Below are positions 48,506 to 59,143 of a stretch of DNA of 64,000 nucleotides, in pieces. Below the pieces are notes generated by a model. It was not told the origin of the DNA and made no database searches. It worked only from the letters and a program-made list of their open reading frames with translations. Origin of the DNA: Phyto melanocephala (Eukaryota > Arthropoda > Insecta > Diptera > Rhinophoridae); contig OW799234.1 in assembly GCA_941918925.1 (NCBI GenBank), forward strand, positions 126,255,395-126,319,394. The letters are read 5' to 3'. The first letter of the stretch is position 1, and each line of letters starts with the position of its first letter. Both the position numbers and the translations under genes were made by a program.

Positions 48506-48610
48506 AAATGTTGATTTTCTTTACGATAAAGTGAAGATACCTACATTATGCATTATCAAGAAACGTTAATCATTAATATAGAATTTGATAGATAAAACTA
48601 AAACGCAATA

Positions 48611-48634
48611 TTTAGGTTAGGTTAGGTTAGGTTG
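48611..48634. repeat. TTAGG tandem repeat (3' tail of the non-LTR element)
   Basis: Four adjacent TTAGG units on the plus strand (CCTAA on the coding strand of the element). The unit equals the canonical insect telomere repeat, which Diptera have lost (established knowledge). Here it is the 3' tail of the retrotransposon. Confidence 0.9.
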
Positions 48635-50200
48635 AAAAGGAGGGGTATAAAAGCCCAAACCCATGACAGGTATACACCTATGCCCAGTTGGCATGTTGTG
48701 CGCTCCATGTGGAAAACGGAATTCCCAAACAAAAAACCATAAACATAATTTCCCATAAATATCGGACTAGTCCAAGAAACCAGTCCCCTCAATGTAACGC
48801 CTTATGGATCTCCAGTTCGAGTTCCCCAGGTATTCCAAGTTCGGCATATTATCTACTGTAAAATTTTCGCGTCTAATATGCCCAAACGCAGGACAATGAC
48901 AGAGGTAGTGTACCAGGGTCTCATCCTCTTCCTCACAAGCTCTACATGTCGTCTCCTCAGATAATCCCATGCGTGCTAAATGAGTTCTCAACTCCGTATG
49001 ACCTGTAATTACACCGGTTAATTTCCTAAGTGTAGGTCTACTTAGTCTCAAAATCTCCTTTGATTTCCCAAGATTTGGGTCACCCCAGAGTGTTCTTGTC
49101 ACCTTACCGACATCAGTGCTTTGCCATTTTCTGACATGTTCTTCCATTGCCCAACGTTTAAGTTCATCCTTAAATCGTTTAAGGGGTTTGGCGTTCTCCA
49201 AAGTTATAGTACTCAAAAGAGCTCCCATTTTGGATAATTTGTCGGCTTTCTCGTTTCCGATCAGCCCGTGATGGCTTGGTATCCATATTATCTCCAGATG
49301 TTCACAATTTGCATATGAGTTTATCTCACTCTTGCATTGCAAAACGTTCCGGGATTCAACTTTCTCCTTTCTCAATGTCTTAATCACTGATTGGCTATCC
49401 GTAAAGATACGAATCGGAGTTTCGCTATTCGTTTCCTTTATCCATTTAATTCCTTCCGTAATCGCCATGATCTCAGCCTGAAAAATAGTGTTGTGATCTG
49501 GTAGACGGAAGTGTTTGCCTCTATTTCGGCTTATGTCGTATAAGCCCATTCCAGTTTGGTCACCAATCTTTGAACCGTCTGTATAAAGATCGATTCCGTG
49601 GGTGTTTCCCATCCTGATTATCTCATCCCATTCTCCCTCTTCCGGTATAATGGTGATGCAGTTAATATTCTCATATCTCATCGGGATTTTATCACATGTT
49701 AATTCTGTAATATTTCCTATCGGTAAGATATCCGTTATTCTTTGGTATCTGGTCTTATGTTCTCTTATAAGCCACTCATCTATTGCCATTAATCTTGTGG
49801 CAGCTAAGGCCGCTTCATATTTTACCTGTATCTCAATAGGCCAAATGGATAATATATTCTCAATGGCCATTGTCGATGTGGTCCTCATGGCGCCGCAAAT
49901 ACTAATGCAGCACTGTCTCTGAATCTTTTGAAGAGGTTTTATATTCACCTTCTTCTCTAAGGATGTCCACCATACTAACGAAGCGTACGTAATTGTAGGC
50001 CGCAGTACACTCGTATATAGCCAATGTGTCATCCTTGGGCTTAAGCCCCATTTTGAGCCAATCACTCTTCTGCAGAGGGCCCATATTCTTTGAGCTCTCT
50101 CCACTTTACATTGAATGTGGTCCTTCCAGGATAGTCTCCAATCAAGTACTATTCCTAGGTATTTGACCTTTTTATCAATCTTAATTGTCTTATTCCGAAA
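48611..50200 (-). mobile_element. non-LTR retrotransposon, 5' truncated, RNase H-bearing
   Basis: The 3' part of a LINE, minus strand: end of reverse transcriptase, RNase H, Cys/His tail, a 3' UTR of about 130 bp, and a terminal CCTAA repeat tail (48611-48634). Presence of RNase H and a microsatellite-type tail fits the I, LOA or Outcast groups (established knowledge). The 5' truncation junction at about 50198 abuts family C cassette M3, which suggests target-primed insertion into or next to it. Confidence 0.85.
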
Positions 50201-50203
50201 CAC
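48767..50203 (-). CDS. non-LTR ORF2 C-terminal half (RT end, RNase H, Cys/His tail)
   Basis: An open frame of 478 codons without stops, by far the longest in the window. Its first codons lie at the truncation junction, where the nominal start is GTG, so it has no true start. Domains: the end of reverse transcriptase (VKYLGIVLDWRLSWKDHI at about 14-31, thumb region to about 180); RNase H at about 200-340 with catalytic Asp in LYTDGSK, Glu in IFQAEIMAI, Asp in IFTDSQS and Asp in GNEKADKLS; then a tail with TGHTELRTHLARMG and a C-x2-C...H-x4-C cluster (TCRACEEEDETLVHYLCHC). RNase H removes the RNA template strand after reverse transcription. Without endonuclease and RT core it cannot mobilise itself. 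The uninterrupted frame suggests a fairly recent insertion. Confidence 0.9.
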   Translation of the reverse strand: MFRNKTIKIDKKVKYLGIVLDWRLSWKDHIQCKVERAQRIWALCRRVIGSKWGLSPRMTHWLYTSVLRPTITYASLVWWTSLEKKVNIKPLQKIQRQCCISICGAMRTTSTMAIENILSIWPIEIQVKYEAALAATRLMAIDEWLIREHKTRYQRITDILPIGNITELTCDKIPMRYENINCITIIPEEGEWDEIIRMGNTHGIDLYTDGSKIGDQTGMGLYDISRNRGKHFRLPDHNTIFQAEIMAITEGIKWIKETNSETPIRIFTDSQSVIKTLRKEKVESRNVLQCKSEINSYANCEHLEIIWIPSHHGLIGNEKADKLSKMGALLSTITLENAKPLKRFKDELKRWAMEEHVRKWQSTDVGKVTRTLWGDPNLGKSKEILRLSRPTLRKLTGVITGHTELRTHLARMGLSEETTCRACEEEDETLVHYLCHCPAFGHIRRENFTVDNMPNLEYLGNSNWRSIRRYIEGTGFLD

Positions 50204-50920
50204 AAATTATTCAGGAAATTATTATTATTTCTTTTTGTAATGATAATATTTGTATGGTTCAATTATGTATTTAACAAAATATCGGCCAAATGGCCCCCCC
50301 CCATCCTTGGCACCACTCCTCTATCTGATGGTCCAAATTTTCAATGACAGTGTTGATACTCAATTGTTGGGCATGATGATGGGTCGAGGTTGACTGCTCT
50401 TTTGCCACACTATCGCAAAAACCAGTAATGGTTCCCATTCAACGAAGTAAGAAGGCATTCACAGTTTTTCTAACATTTTATACAGACCTGTTTTGCAGAA
50501 ATTTAAATATTTTTTACAATTCTCTCGATTGTGGACGAATTTGAACGATTATGTTGATCAAAAGAATTACAAAGTGCACAAAATGCATTTTGATTTGAAC
50601 GCCCATTTTTATAAAAAACCTGAATAACTTTAACGCGTTGCTCATTTGCGTATCTTTCCACGGATCAAATTGAGTAAGTTTGAAATTGAGAAATGTCAAG
50701 TGAAATGCAGAAAACAAATTTAAAGACTAGGTGTAGTTCACCTTCAACATGGGCCCGTAAAAGTTAACTATCCTCTACAAAGAAAGTGATACATATTTTA
50801 TTATAAAGAGATTATTCCATAATGATTATCAAATTAATAAATATTGTGCTTTAAATATACACAAAATTGGTGGTGGGTATAAAAGATTCGGCACAGCCGA
50901 ATATAATGCTCTTACTTGTT
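50198..50920 (+). mobile_element. DINE-1-like family C 3' end with cassette M3
   Basis: Starts abruptly at the non-LTR junction with AACACAAATTATTCAGG, inside a mariner-derived cassette homologous to M1 and M2. It includes ATATCGGCCAAATGG, CACACTATCGCAAAAACC and the uninterrupted site CAGACCTGTTTT (50484-50494). After the cassette's right end (CTATCCTCTA at 50770) the family C 3' sequence follows, with a perfect hairpin GATTCGGCACAGCCGAATAT and CTTACTTGTT at 50920. Confidence 0.85.
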
Positions 50921-51090
50921 ATTTATCAAATTGCCAGATATTTTAATGACAGGGTTGCAAGCTCATAAATACTTTTTTTGCAATTTTTCGCAAAAAATGG
51001 TAAATAATCTTACGCTTAGATAACTACCGTTGTGGAAACTAAAATCTTGAATTAAATTTAATCTTCTTTCGAATACATATTCTTCTGTCT
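50921..51090. other. short spacer, nothing recognised
   Basis: AT-rich, between the family C end and a Helitron-like start. Confidence 0.45.
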
Positions 51091-51430
51091 TCTATATATA
51101 TAAAAGTGAAACTTTGTGTGTGTGTTAGCTATAGACTCCGAAACTGTAAAACCGATCGGACTCAAGCTTTGGCAAGTTATTGTTTCAGGGAGTGTTTATG
51201 GGTGGCAAAAATTGGGCGGGACCACGCCCATAAAAAATTAGTTATCATTTTTAGCTACTTGCGCTTGATCGATTTTTCTGAAACTTTGCACACATATTGA
51301 GCTGTCATGACTATATATTTTCGTGATTAGAAAAGCGGGCGAGGCTACCCCCATAAACGCAATATTTGGTAGAAATTTATTTGCAGCAAGATTTATAGGA
51401 AAAAAATCTAAGTACGAGTCCAAAGTTGAA
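51091..51430 (+). mobile_element. Helitron-like 5' end
   Basis: Begins TCTATATATATAAAAGTGAA, then TTTGTGTGTGTG and AGACTCCGAAACTGTAAAAC, GATCGGACTCAAGCTTTGGC, GGCGGGACCACGCCC. This is the style of insect Helitron 5' regions that I recall (start TC plus TATA, then ACTGxACCGATC). The 3' end was not found, so the right boundary is approximate. Small open frames on both strands here are not genes. Confidence 0.6.
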
Positions 51431-51804
51431 TTTTATTGAACATATTTAATTTCACAACTATACCGACAGAAATAATATCTCTAATGATTTCTGGGTAGTT
51501 TTCTTCCAAAAAACTGTGTTATACATTTACAAAAGTCGCCCCTGCTCCATTTTTTATATCATTGTTTCAAAGGCAGCGTTTTACATAAGTACTCTTATTT
51601 GTTGACCTACAAAGATGCCGTCTTTAAATTTTTATTTTCTGATTCGTAGAAATTAAGGTTATGGTGAAATATATCAGTATTACCATCTTATTTCGGGCGA
51701 GATATTAGTCACGCCTACATATTTTAAGTCGATTTATTTTGCAGACCAATATTATGGCACATCTATAAAAATATCCCTTATAACAATATCAATTCGGTTA
51801 ATAC
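51431..51804. other. AT-rich DNA, possibly interior of the Helitron-like element
   Basis: No diagnostic sequence; could belong to the Helitron-like element to its left. Confidence 0.35.
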
Positions 51805-52130
51805 TGTTACGTTTGTGCCTATTTTAAACGTTGGCTTACTTCCTTTAAATACTTTGAGTTCCTTTATTGCAATCAAAAACACTTGAAATTTGTTATAAAA
51901 TTAAGAGCACTTTATTTATTTAAATATATTCAGATATTGTTTTTATATCACTTTACTTATTGTTATACACCGTTATTGTCAAACTCCCTTTGACACACAC
52001 TTAACAAGCTCTACTGTTATACTGATCATATTAGCTGTGTTGTTCGGTTATTTATAGTAACAAAGTGGTGTTCGGTTACATTCGACAAAGTTCTCGTATG
52101 TAGACACTAGTTCATTCGAAAACTGTTACA
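51805..52130 (-). mobile_element. likely solo LTR, minus strand
   Basis: On the minus strand the 326 bp begin TGTAACAGTTTTCG and end CAAACGTAACA, the TG...CA form of retrotransposon LTRs. A TATAAATAACC box lies at about 52048-52056 (plus coordinates), and AATAAAGTGC, a polyadenylation-type signal, at about 51907-51915, in the expected order. No internal coding sequence flanks it, no second copy occurs in the window, and I see no target duplication, so this rests on the LTR layout alone. Confidence 0.5.
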
Positions 52131-52818
52131 TTTAAATTAAGACGTAATGTTAATGTTAAGTAATATGCAGGAATAATAAAAGTGCCTAAGAGTATGCTGC
52201 ACATAATAGAAACTTAACATCATGTTCGAACAACCAGCGAAATGAATTAATACAAACAAAACTACAGTAACTTAAACTACTACAACTAAAATAATGTAAA
52301 TTAAGCTGTTTAAAAATAAATCTGTAACAATACTTTAATTTGTACCTATGGAGGTGGTGCGAGATAGAGTAAGACCAAATTGTTGCTTTAGTTTTCAAAC
52401 CACAATGTAGTTTAAATGAGAAAAAATTAACTGGGTTGTTGTCAACAATGAACTTAATTAACGAGTCTTATTCATCATGTAATCTTGTCTCATCAGCTGA
52501 TTATTATTACTATGTGTCTGTATATAAAATATTTTTGGAAAAGAGTAATGAAGGTGTAAAGAGTCAATCATCTAGAAAACAAAACAAAATTTTTGGGGTT
52601 TTTTTTTAGTCTGTCTGTCTGTCTTTCTGTCTTCTTTTAAAACTCAACGGGTTCAGCTGGAATTTGAGCAAGTTTAGTAAAGACCGTACCTCTTTATATA
52701 GGTTAACATATACACTTTATTTTGCTATGTAGTAACTAATTTACATATATTTTATTGGTTTCGATGGTACTAGACGATTGATTAGAAATCAATACATTCA
52801 CAGACATAAAACAAAGAC
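52131..52818. other. AT-rich DNA with a CTGT microsatellite
   Basis: About four CTGT units near 52611-52630. Nothing else recognised. Confidence 0.5.
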
Positions 52819-53285
52819 CCGGTTCACTGATATAAAGGCACTAAAAATTCCAAATTCAAAACCTGTATCTTTTGCAATTTGTAACAGATTACGTAATTTT
52901 TAAATATAAATTAAAGCCAGACATCTAAAGATATGAAAAAGATCATGCCAATAATGGTTTCTTTACTAAAGAACTGTTTCTGAGCAATTAAAAAAAAAGA
53001 AAAGTAAAAAAATATGCAATTTTTTCGGTTCACTTGAATAAAGGCACTTTATTATTTTTTTATTATTTTTAAAGTAAGCGTTGATTTTTTTCCACGGAGC
53101 GTTTGTTTATTACAATTATTTTACGAGTTAAAATGGCAAAACAAAAAATTTTAAATCTATCGGAAAAACTAAAATCGATGTTTACCGTTCTGAAGGATAT
53201 TCTAACCGCGCAATAGCTAAAAAAAAACTAAACGAAGCCCAACAGTTGTCGCTCAAGGATTCCGAAACTAACTGGACCTCATAAA
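52819..53285 (+). mobile_element. Tc3-like transposon 5' part, copy 2
   Basis: Starts CCGGTTCACTGATATAAAGG and matches 33221-33455. The terminal motif is repeated internally at about 53028 (CGGTTCACTTGAATAAAGGC), giving a bipartite terminal repeat as in Tc3-type elements. A truncated transposase relic follows. The 3' part is missing. Confidence 0.8.
53133..53284 (+). pseudogene. Tc3-like transposase N-terminal relic
   Basis: The frame opens MAKQKILNLSEK, then after a one-base shift reads KIDVYRSEGYSNRAIAK, the helix-turn-helix that lets Tc1/Tc3 transposases bind their terminal repeats. It continues KKLNEAQQLSLKDSETNWTS and stops. The position just inside the terminal repeats fits. The catalytic domain is absent, so it can encode at most a DNA-binding fragment. 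Confidence 0.8.
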
Positions 53286-54087
53286 CATTCATACATGTAT
53301 GCCTTTGGTGCTGCTATAAGACCTCTGACTCCTTTTCTCCATATCGCAATTTAAAACCCTGTTTTCTTTTTATATAAACTGTATTATAATTTTCTATTGA
53401 ATATATGCGAATTTTTGGTAATAAATAATAGAAACTTTGATTACATTTGATTGAACACTGTATCGGCTTCTTTTGCTTTTCTTTTTTTATTAACACAAAG
53501 TGACAGATGCGTGTTTGTGAATTCTACTTGTACAACTAATGAATCAAAATGAGACCAACATCAGTAAATAAATAATAGAAATTATTGAACCTTCATAGCT
53601 GATGTGTGAGTAAATTTTTTGTTGACATAAAAACGTTTTTCGTGTTTCCTTATTGTTTGTGTGGTAGAGTTTTATTTGTTGTTTAAAGTAGACCTACATG
53701 GCGCTTAATTATATCTTGTGAGCAATTTTATTTCTGAGCTGTTATTTATAGGTTTTCGGTGATTGGCGTTTAAATCATGGATCCCTTTTAATTTATAAAA
53801 TTAACAGACTTTAACAAATTATGATATTTGTTGCTGGTTTTGTAAACAAGTAACATTGCGTTTTTTTTTTATTTTTTTTATTCTGATAATACCACAAGCT
53901 TTTTGCATGAGTAAACGGTTTGTGATACAGGCAGATGAAAACTATTATTGTCATATGCAGTAGTATACCTATATATGCTTCAATTTAATGTGTTCGAAAT
54001 AGCCTAAAAATATTAGGAAATAGTCTGCCACAGTTATTTTACTATCATGCAGAATTAACTTGTTACTTGATGGAACAGTGGATTTAA
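53286..54087. other. AT-rich DNA, nothing recognised
   Basis: No shared repeats or protein-like frames. Confidence 0.5.
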
Positions 54088-55648
54088 TCTATATCTAAAA
54101 GAGTAATGTCACTGACTGTTCATCATCGCATAGCTCAGGTGTCTGATCTTTTTCCGAAGGGCTTAAAACTATAGTTTGGTACTTTTTTGGTACCCTATGT
54201 AACTTCTGAACACAAAAAGTTTGGGAAAAATATTTAAATTGTATTAGTTAATCCGCAAAAAAATATTGATTGGATTTTGTCACTTTTTTCAATTTTCATG
54301 TATAAGGGGTAAAAATTGTACCACTTTTTGGTACTTTTCAAAAAAAAAACTTTTCTAATATTACTCAATGGGGAATATTTTGATACTTATCTACACCTAG
54401 AAAAATATGGACAATTATTAAGTTGAAATTTTTTAAGACTTTTCGGGGGACAAAAAAGGTAATCAAAATGGGAAAATATGAATAATTCCTAATTACAGGG
54501 CAAAATTGAATAAAATTTAGAATAGAGATCTTATTAGACATAAAAGATTATGTAATTAAGCAAAATTGAAACAGGGTAGAGAGGGAAAAATTCGGCAAAA
54601 CAAGTTGGCACTTTTTTGAACTAATTATTTTTATGCGAAATAGAGTAGTTATCTTTATGAAAATATTTTTTTGCTGCATAAAGATTTAAACATTTTAAAC
54701 TTTGCTTTGTTCATTGATATGTAAAACCCAAAAAGGTACCTTGTATGGTACTTTTTGTATTTTCTTAGTTTTTGAAGTTAGAATTGTAAGGAATTGTTGA
54801 TTCCAGCCGAGGCTGAAAATGTAATGGGCAACTAAAAAGGTACTTATTATACCCTTCACACAGTGAAAAAGGATATATTTATATGGGTTTGTCATTCCGT
54901 GTGAAATTTCTACAATTTTCATTTCCGACCCCATAAAGTATACATTTTCTGAAAGCTTATGAATAGGGGAGTCGATTAAGCTCTGTCAGTCTGTCTGTCC
55001 ATCTGTCCGTGTGTATCATGAAATAAACTTTTTGAAGCCCCCCGACATCAACTTGACCCGGGTGGGGTATTAAAATATCAGAAATATTCGGGAGTAGACC
55101 GGTATTGAAAATCAAAAACATCGGTACATAAACCACTGAGATATGGGCAAAAAACTACGGCCACCTCGTTTTTTTAACACATTAACAACATACAACAACA
55201 ACATACATAAAAACGTGGTATGCTGGTTAGAGTAAACGTGACATCGAATTTTAGCTGAGAATATAAAAAATTTTTAGTTTTATTTTTTATTTAATATATT
55301 ATTTATAGTTTTTATTTTTAATTTTCATTAATTTTTTTAAAATTTTTTTTTAATTCTTTTTTTTACACACATACGTAAATTTATAATTTTACAATGGCAA
55401 GTTTTTATATACATATGTATGTTTTTTATATGTATGTACGTATTTCATATGAGATGAATGGTAATACAAACTATTGTTATTGCATGAGGACACGTTATGA
55501 AGGGTATAAAAGATTCGGCGCGGTCGAATATAGCACTCTTACTTCTTTTTCTAAGTAAAATTAGTCAGAAAAACAAGTTTTCATAAAATTAACGAAATTT
55601 AATTTAGTAGTTAAAAAATGAACTTGAGTATTCAATAAATAGTATAAT
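54088..55648 (+). mobile_element. second Helitron copy, interrupted by DINE family A
   Basis: Begins TCTATATCTAAAAGAGTAATG and matches the Helitron at 37102, including GTATAAGGGGTAAAAATT and TGGACAATTATTAAG. It is split at about 54848 by a family A element, after which Helitron sequence resumes (TTCTAAGTAAAATTAGTCAG to AACTTGAGTATTCAATAAAT). The 3' third including the CTAG end is missing. The nesting shows that the family A copy inserted after the Helitron. Confidence 0.8.
54848..55550 (+). mobile_element. DINE-1-like element, family A, copy 5 (nested)
   Basis: Complete: TATACCCTTCACACAGTGAA at 54848, a CTGTCTGTCC array near 54990, CGGGAGTAGACCGGTATTGA, the tRNA-like block (55226-55262, GGTTAGAGTAAACGTG), A/T spacer, and GATTCGGCGCGGTCGAATAT plus CTTACTTCTTT at about 55550. 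Inserted in the Helitron copy at 54088-55648. Confidence 0.85.
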
Positions 55649-57434
55649 AGAAAGAAAAATAAATAAATGAATTTGAAAAACCATAGTTCAAGAAAAATTA
55701 AGTCAAAAACATTTGATAATAAATGGAGAATTCATTAAAATTAAACAGTGGCAACAACGTACATATTTTGTTAGTCTACAAAAAAAACGACAGCAATACA
55801 ATTTTTCACATTCAGATGGCTATAATATTTTCTTTTTCCAACAGCTGTGTAATATGACAAATCAACTCCCCCAAGCGGATTAATCATCCATTTGTTGCGC
55901 AACAACTTTCAATGAAAAATCATTTTATAAGTGGCCCAGTTTATTGGGCAGTAAATTATTTTATACCAATTTTTGGAGGTCATTTGCATGTAAACCAAAC
56001 TTTTTTCAACAACTTGAAATTTTTGTATTTATTACTTTAAAGTAATTGGTGAAGGTTTTTCACTCTTGTTCTTTTCGGCATTTTCTATAATATAAATATA
56101 AAGTCTGGTTTCTTTGGCAATTTTTCCATACCACTAGAGCCATTAGTGAATATTTTTCTTTCGTTTTCCAAGAAGCAAAAATAATGAAACAAAATATTTT
56201 TTAATGTTTATAAGAAAAACATTTGTACAAAAGAAGAAAATATATAAAAAGTATGACAAGGAAAAAAATGTAATGCAAAGTTTGTTTTTCATTTATTTTC
56301 TACGAAAGACTTTATGGCACCAGAAGTTATGGAATGTTCGTTAAAGAAAACTACAAGGTCATTTAAGTGACTTAAACCGCAAATGTTTTTTTAATTTTCC
56401 AAAATGGATTTTTGATTATTTAACAAGCAATCATTAGAGAATTTGCACAAGCAGTTGAAGGTTTTAAGAGTTTTTATTTCTAAAGGATATTTTGTTTTAT
56501 GCCATATGTTTGAAATTATTTAAACTTAGAAAACTGTTGGTGCAGAAATTGCATTTAGGTTTAAATTTTTTGTATTTAAAAATTTTACATTGTTTTTACA
56601 TTGTTTTGTGAAGAGTGAATTTTTGACAGATAGACAATTATTGGTACGCTGATTTAGCTTGGCATTTTTTGGAGAGTGATGGGATTATACATAAGACTCA
56701 GTAAAAGTTCTTTCTAACGACATGTATTTTACATATGACTTGTTCGAAATATGTATTTAACATATGTCATATGTTTAATAAGTCTTCAATTACAGCGTCT
56801 TCTGTTTTGATCTGGAAAAGCATTCGACATCAACTGCTTTTGGGCAAATAGATCTACGCTTGACGGTACAACATAATGCAAACAAGGGAAAAAAATAAAT
56901 TAACAAAAAAGTTACAACAAAAAAGCAGAAAATTGATTATATATAGATAGTTTAAAGTATTGTTAATAAATTTGTAATAAAATCAGCTAAAACCTAATCA
57001 CATGCTTTAATTTTAAATATTATTTATAATAAAAATTATTTTAAGAATAACTAAAATAATATCTTTAATTTTTATTCATTAAAACAGCTTGAATTGAAAT
57101 AATTTTAGTTAATATTTAAATTACAAAAGGTCAACTGAACTAAATAATTATTAAATATGATTTTATTTAAACAAATTATTGAATGTTTATTAAACATAAT
57201 TTAGGCACAAAATAATTTTTTTTATAAAAAGGTTAAGTCGGACGTAATTTCATATTTACGCGTTAAAGCAAATATTTTACACCATCCGCAATATAACAAT
57301 TTCAACAGACACACGTAAGTGCAAATGGACCGCAAAAGTAACAAATCATATTTATGCAATTACATATGTCATAAAGCAGTTGGAGTGTTTTTGAGAAATT
57401 GGACCCAACTAACTAAGAATATCTGACTAATTTG
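55649..57434. other. AT-rich DNA, nothing recognised
   Basis: About 1.8 kb without shared repeats or open frames worth naming. Confidence 0.5.
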
Positions 57435-58553
57435 TATACTCTTTACAGAGAGTGTAAAAGGGTATATAAAGGTTTGACATTCCGTGGGAAATTTCTGCGA
57501 TATTCATTTCCGACCCCATAAGGAATATATTATCTTAAAGCTTTTAAAAATAATCGATTTAATCGAGAATTGTCCAACTGTCCTATAAAATAAATAAATA
57601 AATAAACAGTTTTTGAAGCCTCCAGACATCAACAAGACCTAGGCGTGTTGTTAAAATATCAGAAATGTTTGGGACCAGATCGACATTGAAAATCAGCATA
57701 ATCGCCTGATACCTTTCTAAGATATAAGCAAATAAGCATGACTAAATCTGTTTTTATGTTAAAAAAAAACCAAAAAAGAATACGATAGAGGTATACGTGA
57801 AGAATTTTGAACAAATCGGTGATTAACTGACAAAGTTATGAGTAAAAAGAGTACTGTCTTAAAAAATATATTTTTGATTAATATATCTAGCTTTTTCAGC
57901 TACTAATGAATTCTTGAACACATTAAAGAAACCAAATTAAAAACCGTGTTCTTAAAAACTATTTCTGAGAAAAACTAACAAAGCGATTCGAAAGTTACTG
58001 AGATATAAGGCACAAAAGACAACTACTTGAATTTTTTATTAACTTGCAAACGAAAATTGAGTTTGTAAGTTTCTATACCACCGAGGGAGTCACCATATAC
58101 ATATATATTATATGAAAGAACTATACTAGTAAAATAGAATTGGTTATAAAAACTTAAAAATCCAAGATGGCGTCCTAGGTTATATGGCGAATATATGAGC
58201 AAAACATATTCGTTATGGTTTTATCCCCTTTAAAGCCCACAATATTGGTAATAGATAAATAGAACTTGACCACTATAATATATTAAACTATTAAAAAATA
58301 ATTAAAAATCAAAGATGCAGTCTGAAACAAAGTGGCAGATTTTTTTAGCCCCATTAATATCGTTATCAAATAAAATCGCTTTGTAAAAACTCAAAATAAA
58401 TTTTGGCTTCGGAAATAATATAGAAAATGGCGTATAGCATGAAATCTAAAATCTAGGCTAAGGTACTACTAGGTGGTCATTATACCTATGTACATGACAA
58501 TGAAGGTATTATAAGGTACGCCACGACCGAATATAGCAGTCTTACTTGTTTTT
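57435..58553 (+). mobile_element. DINE-1-like element, family B, copy 4 (complete)
   Basis: Starts TATACTCTTTACAGAGAGTG, with the partner GGGTATA, and ends ACGCCACGACCGAATATAGC plus CTTACTTGTTTTT. The GACGGACA array is replaced by an AAAT microsatellite near 57588-57604. Blocks such as CCGACCCCATAAGGAATATA and CCCACAATATTGG match the complete copy at 16279. Confidence 0.8.
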
Positions 58554-58588
58554 CATGTGGTCGTTGCAAATATTATTATAAATACTTA

Positions 58589-59143
58589 CGGCCTTATTCA
58601 TAACAAAAAGTTGGCATAGAGTTAGCATAAAGTTTATTCATAACACACATGCCAATCTCTGGCTATCGATTTGCTAAACTCTTGTTAACGAGCTGCCAAA
58701 CGTTTGCCAACTTGTGAATAACAGCTGTTTTGTGTTGTTGTTTTATATAACCAATATTTTTTTACCTACCTATTCATCCTGTTGCCAATTTACACACCGT
58801 TTGCCTTGGTTTTCCATTTTTATAAAAAACGTATTGTTCCTTTATAATTTTAATTTATTTTTCAATTTTAAAAATTGTTAATATGGATGGAAAAACAAAA
58901 AAATTTCAAAATCCAAAAGTTGGTTGCATTTCTGAGGAATTTCTTGCAATTTCAGAGTTAATTTATGAAAAGATGGATGGCAGACGGATAAATGAAGAAT
59001 TAATAAAAAAAAAAAAAAAAAAAAAAGTTTCTTATGAATAAACTCTGTGCCAACGAGCTGCCAAGCTTAATCGGCATTCTAGTAAGCAGCTCGTTGTACG
59101 TAGTGTATGAACTGTGGCTAACTTTTTTTTCTGAATAAGGCCG
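58589..59143. mobile_element. PIF/Harbinger-like TIR element, 555 bp
   Basis: Left CGGCCTTATTCATAACAAAA and right CTTTTTTTTCTGAATAAGGCCG are inverted. TTA is duplicated directly outside (58586-58588 and 59144-59146), as expected for PIF/Harbinger (TWA, established knowledge). Further inverted blocks inside are GTTGGCATAGAGTTAGCATA and CAACGAGCTGCCAA, the latter in more than one copy. It contains a small open frame (58883-59041). Confidence 0.85.
58883..59041 (+). CDS. small open frame in the PIF/Harbinger-like element
   Basis: Fifty-two codons: MDGKTKKFQNPKVGCISEEF, then ISELIYEKMDGRRINEEL, then a run of seven Lys made by a poly-A tract, then a stop. I do not recognise it. PIF/Harbinger elements usually encode a Myb-like DNA-binding protein beside the transposase, and this could be its N-terminal remnant (inference). 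The ATG is well placed after an AT-rich leader. The poly-A tract suggests slippage, so the original frame may have continued. Confidence 0.3.
   Translation: MDGKTKKFQNPKVGCISEEFLAISELIYEKMDGRRINEELIKKKKKKKVSYE

Noticed and set aside
48611..48634. Telomeric repeat tract marking a chromosome end or internal telomere
   Set aside because: Only four units, placed exactly at the 3' end of a retrotransposon, and flies lack TTAGG telomeres.
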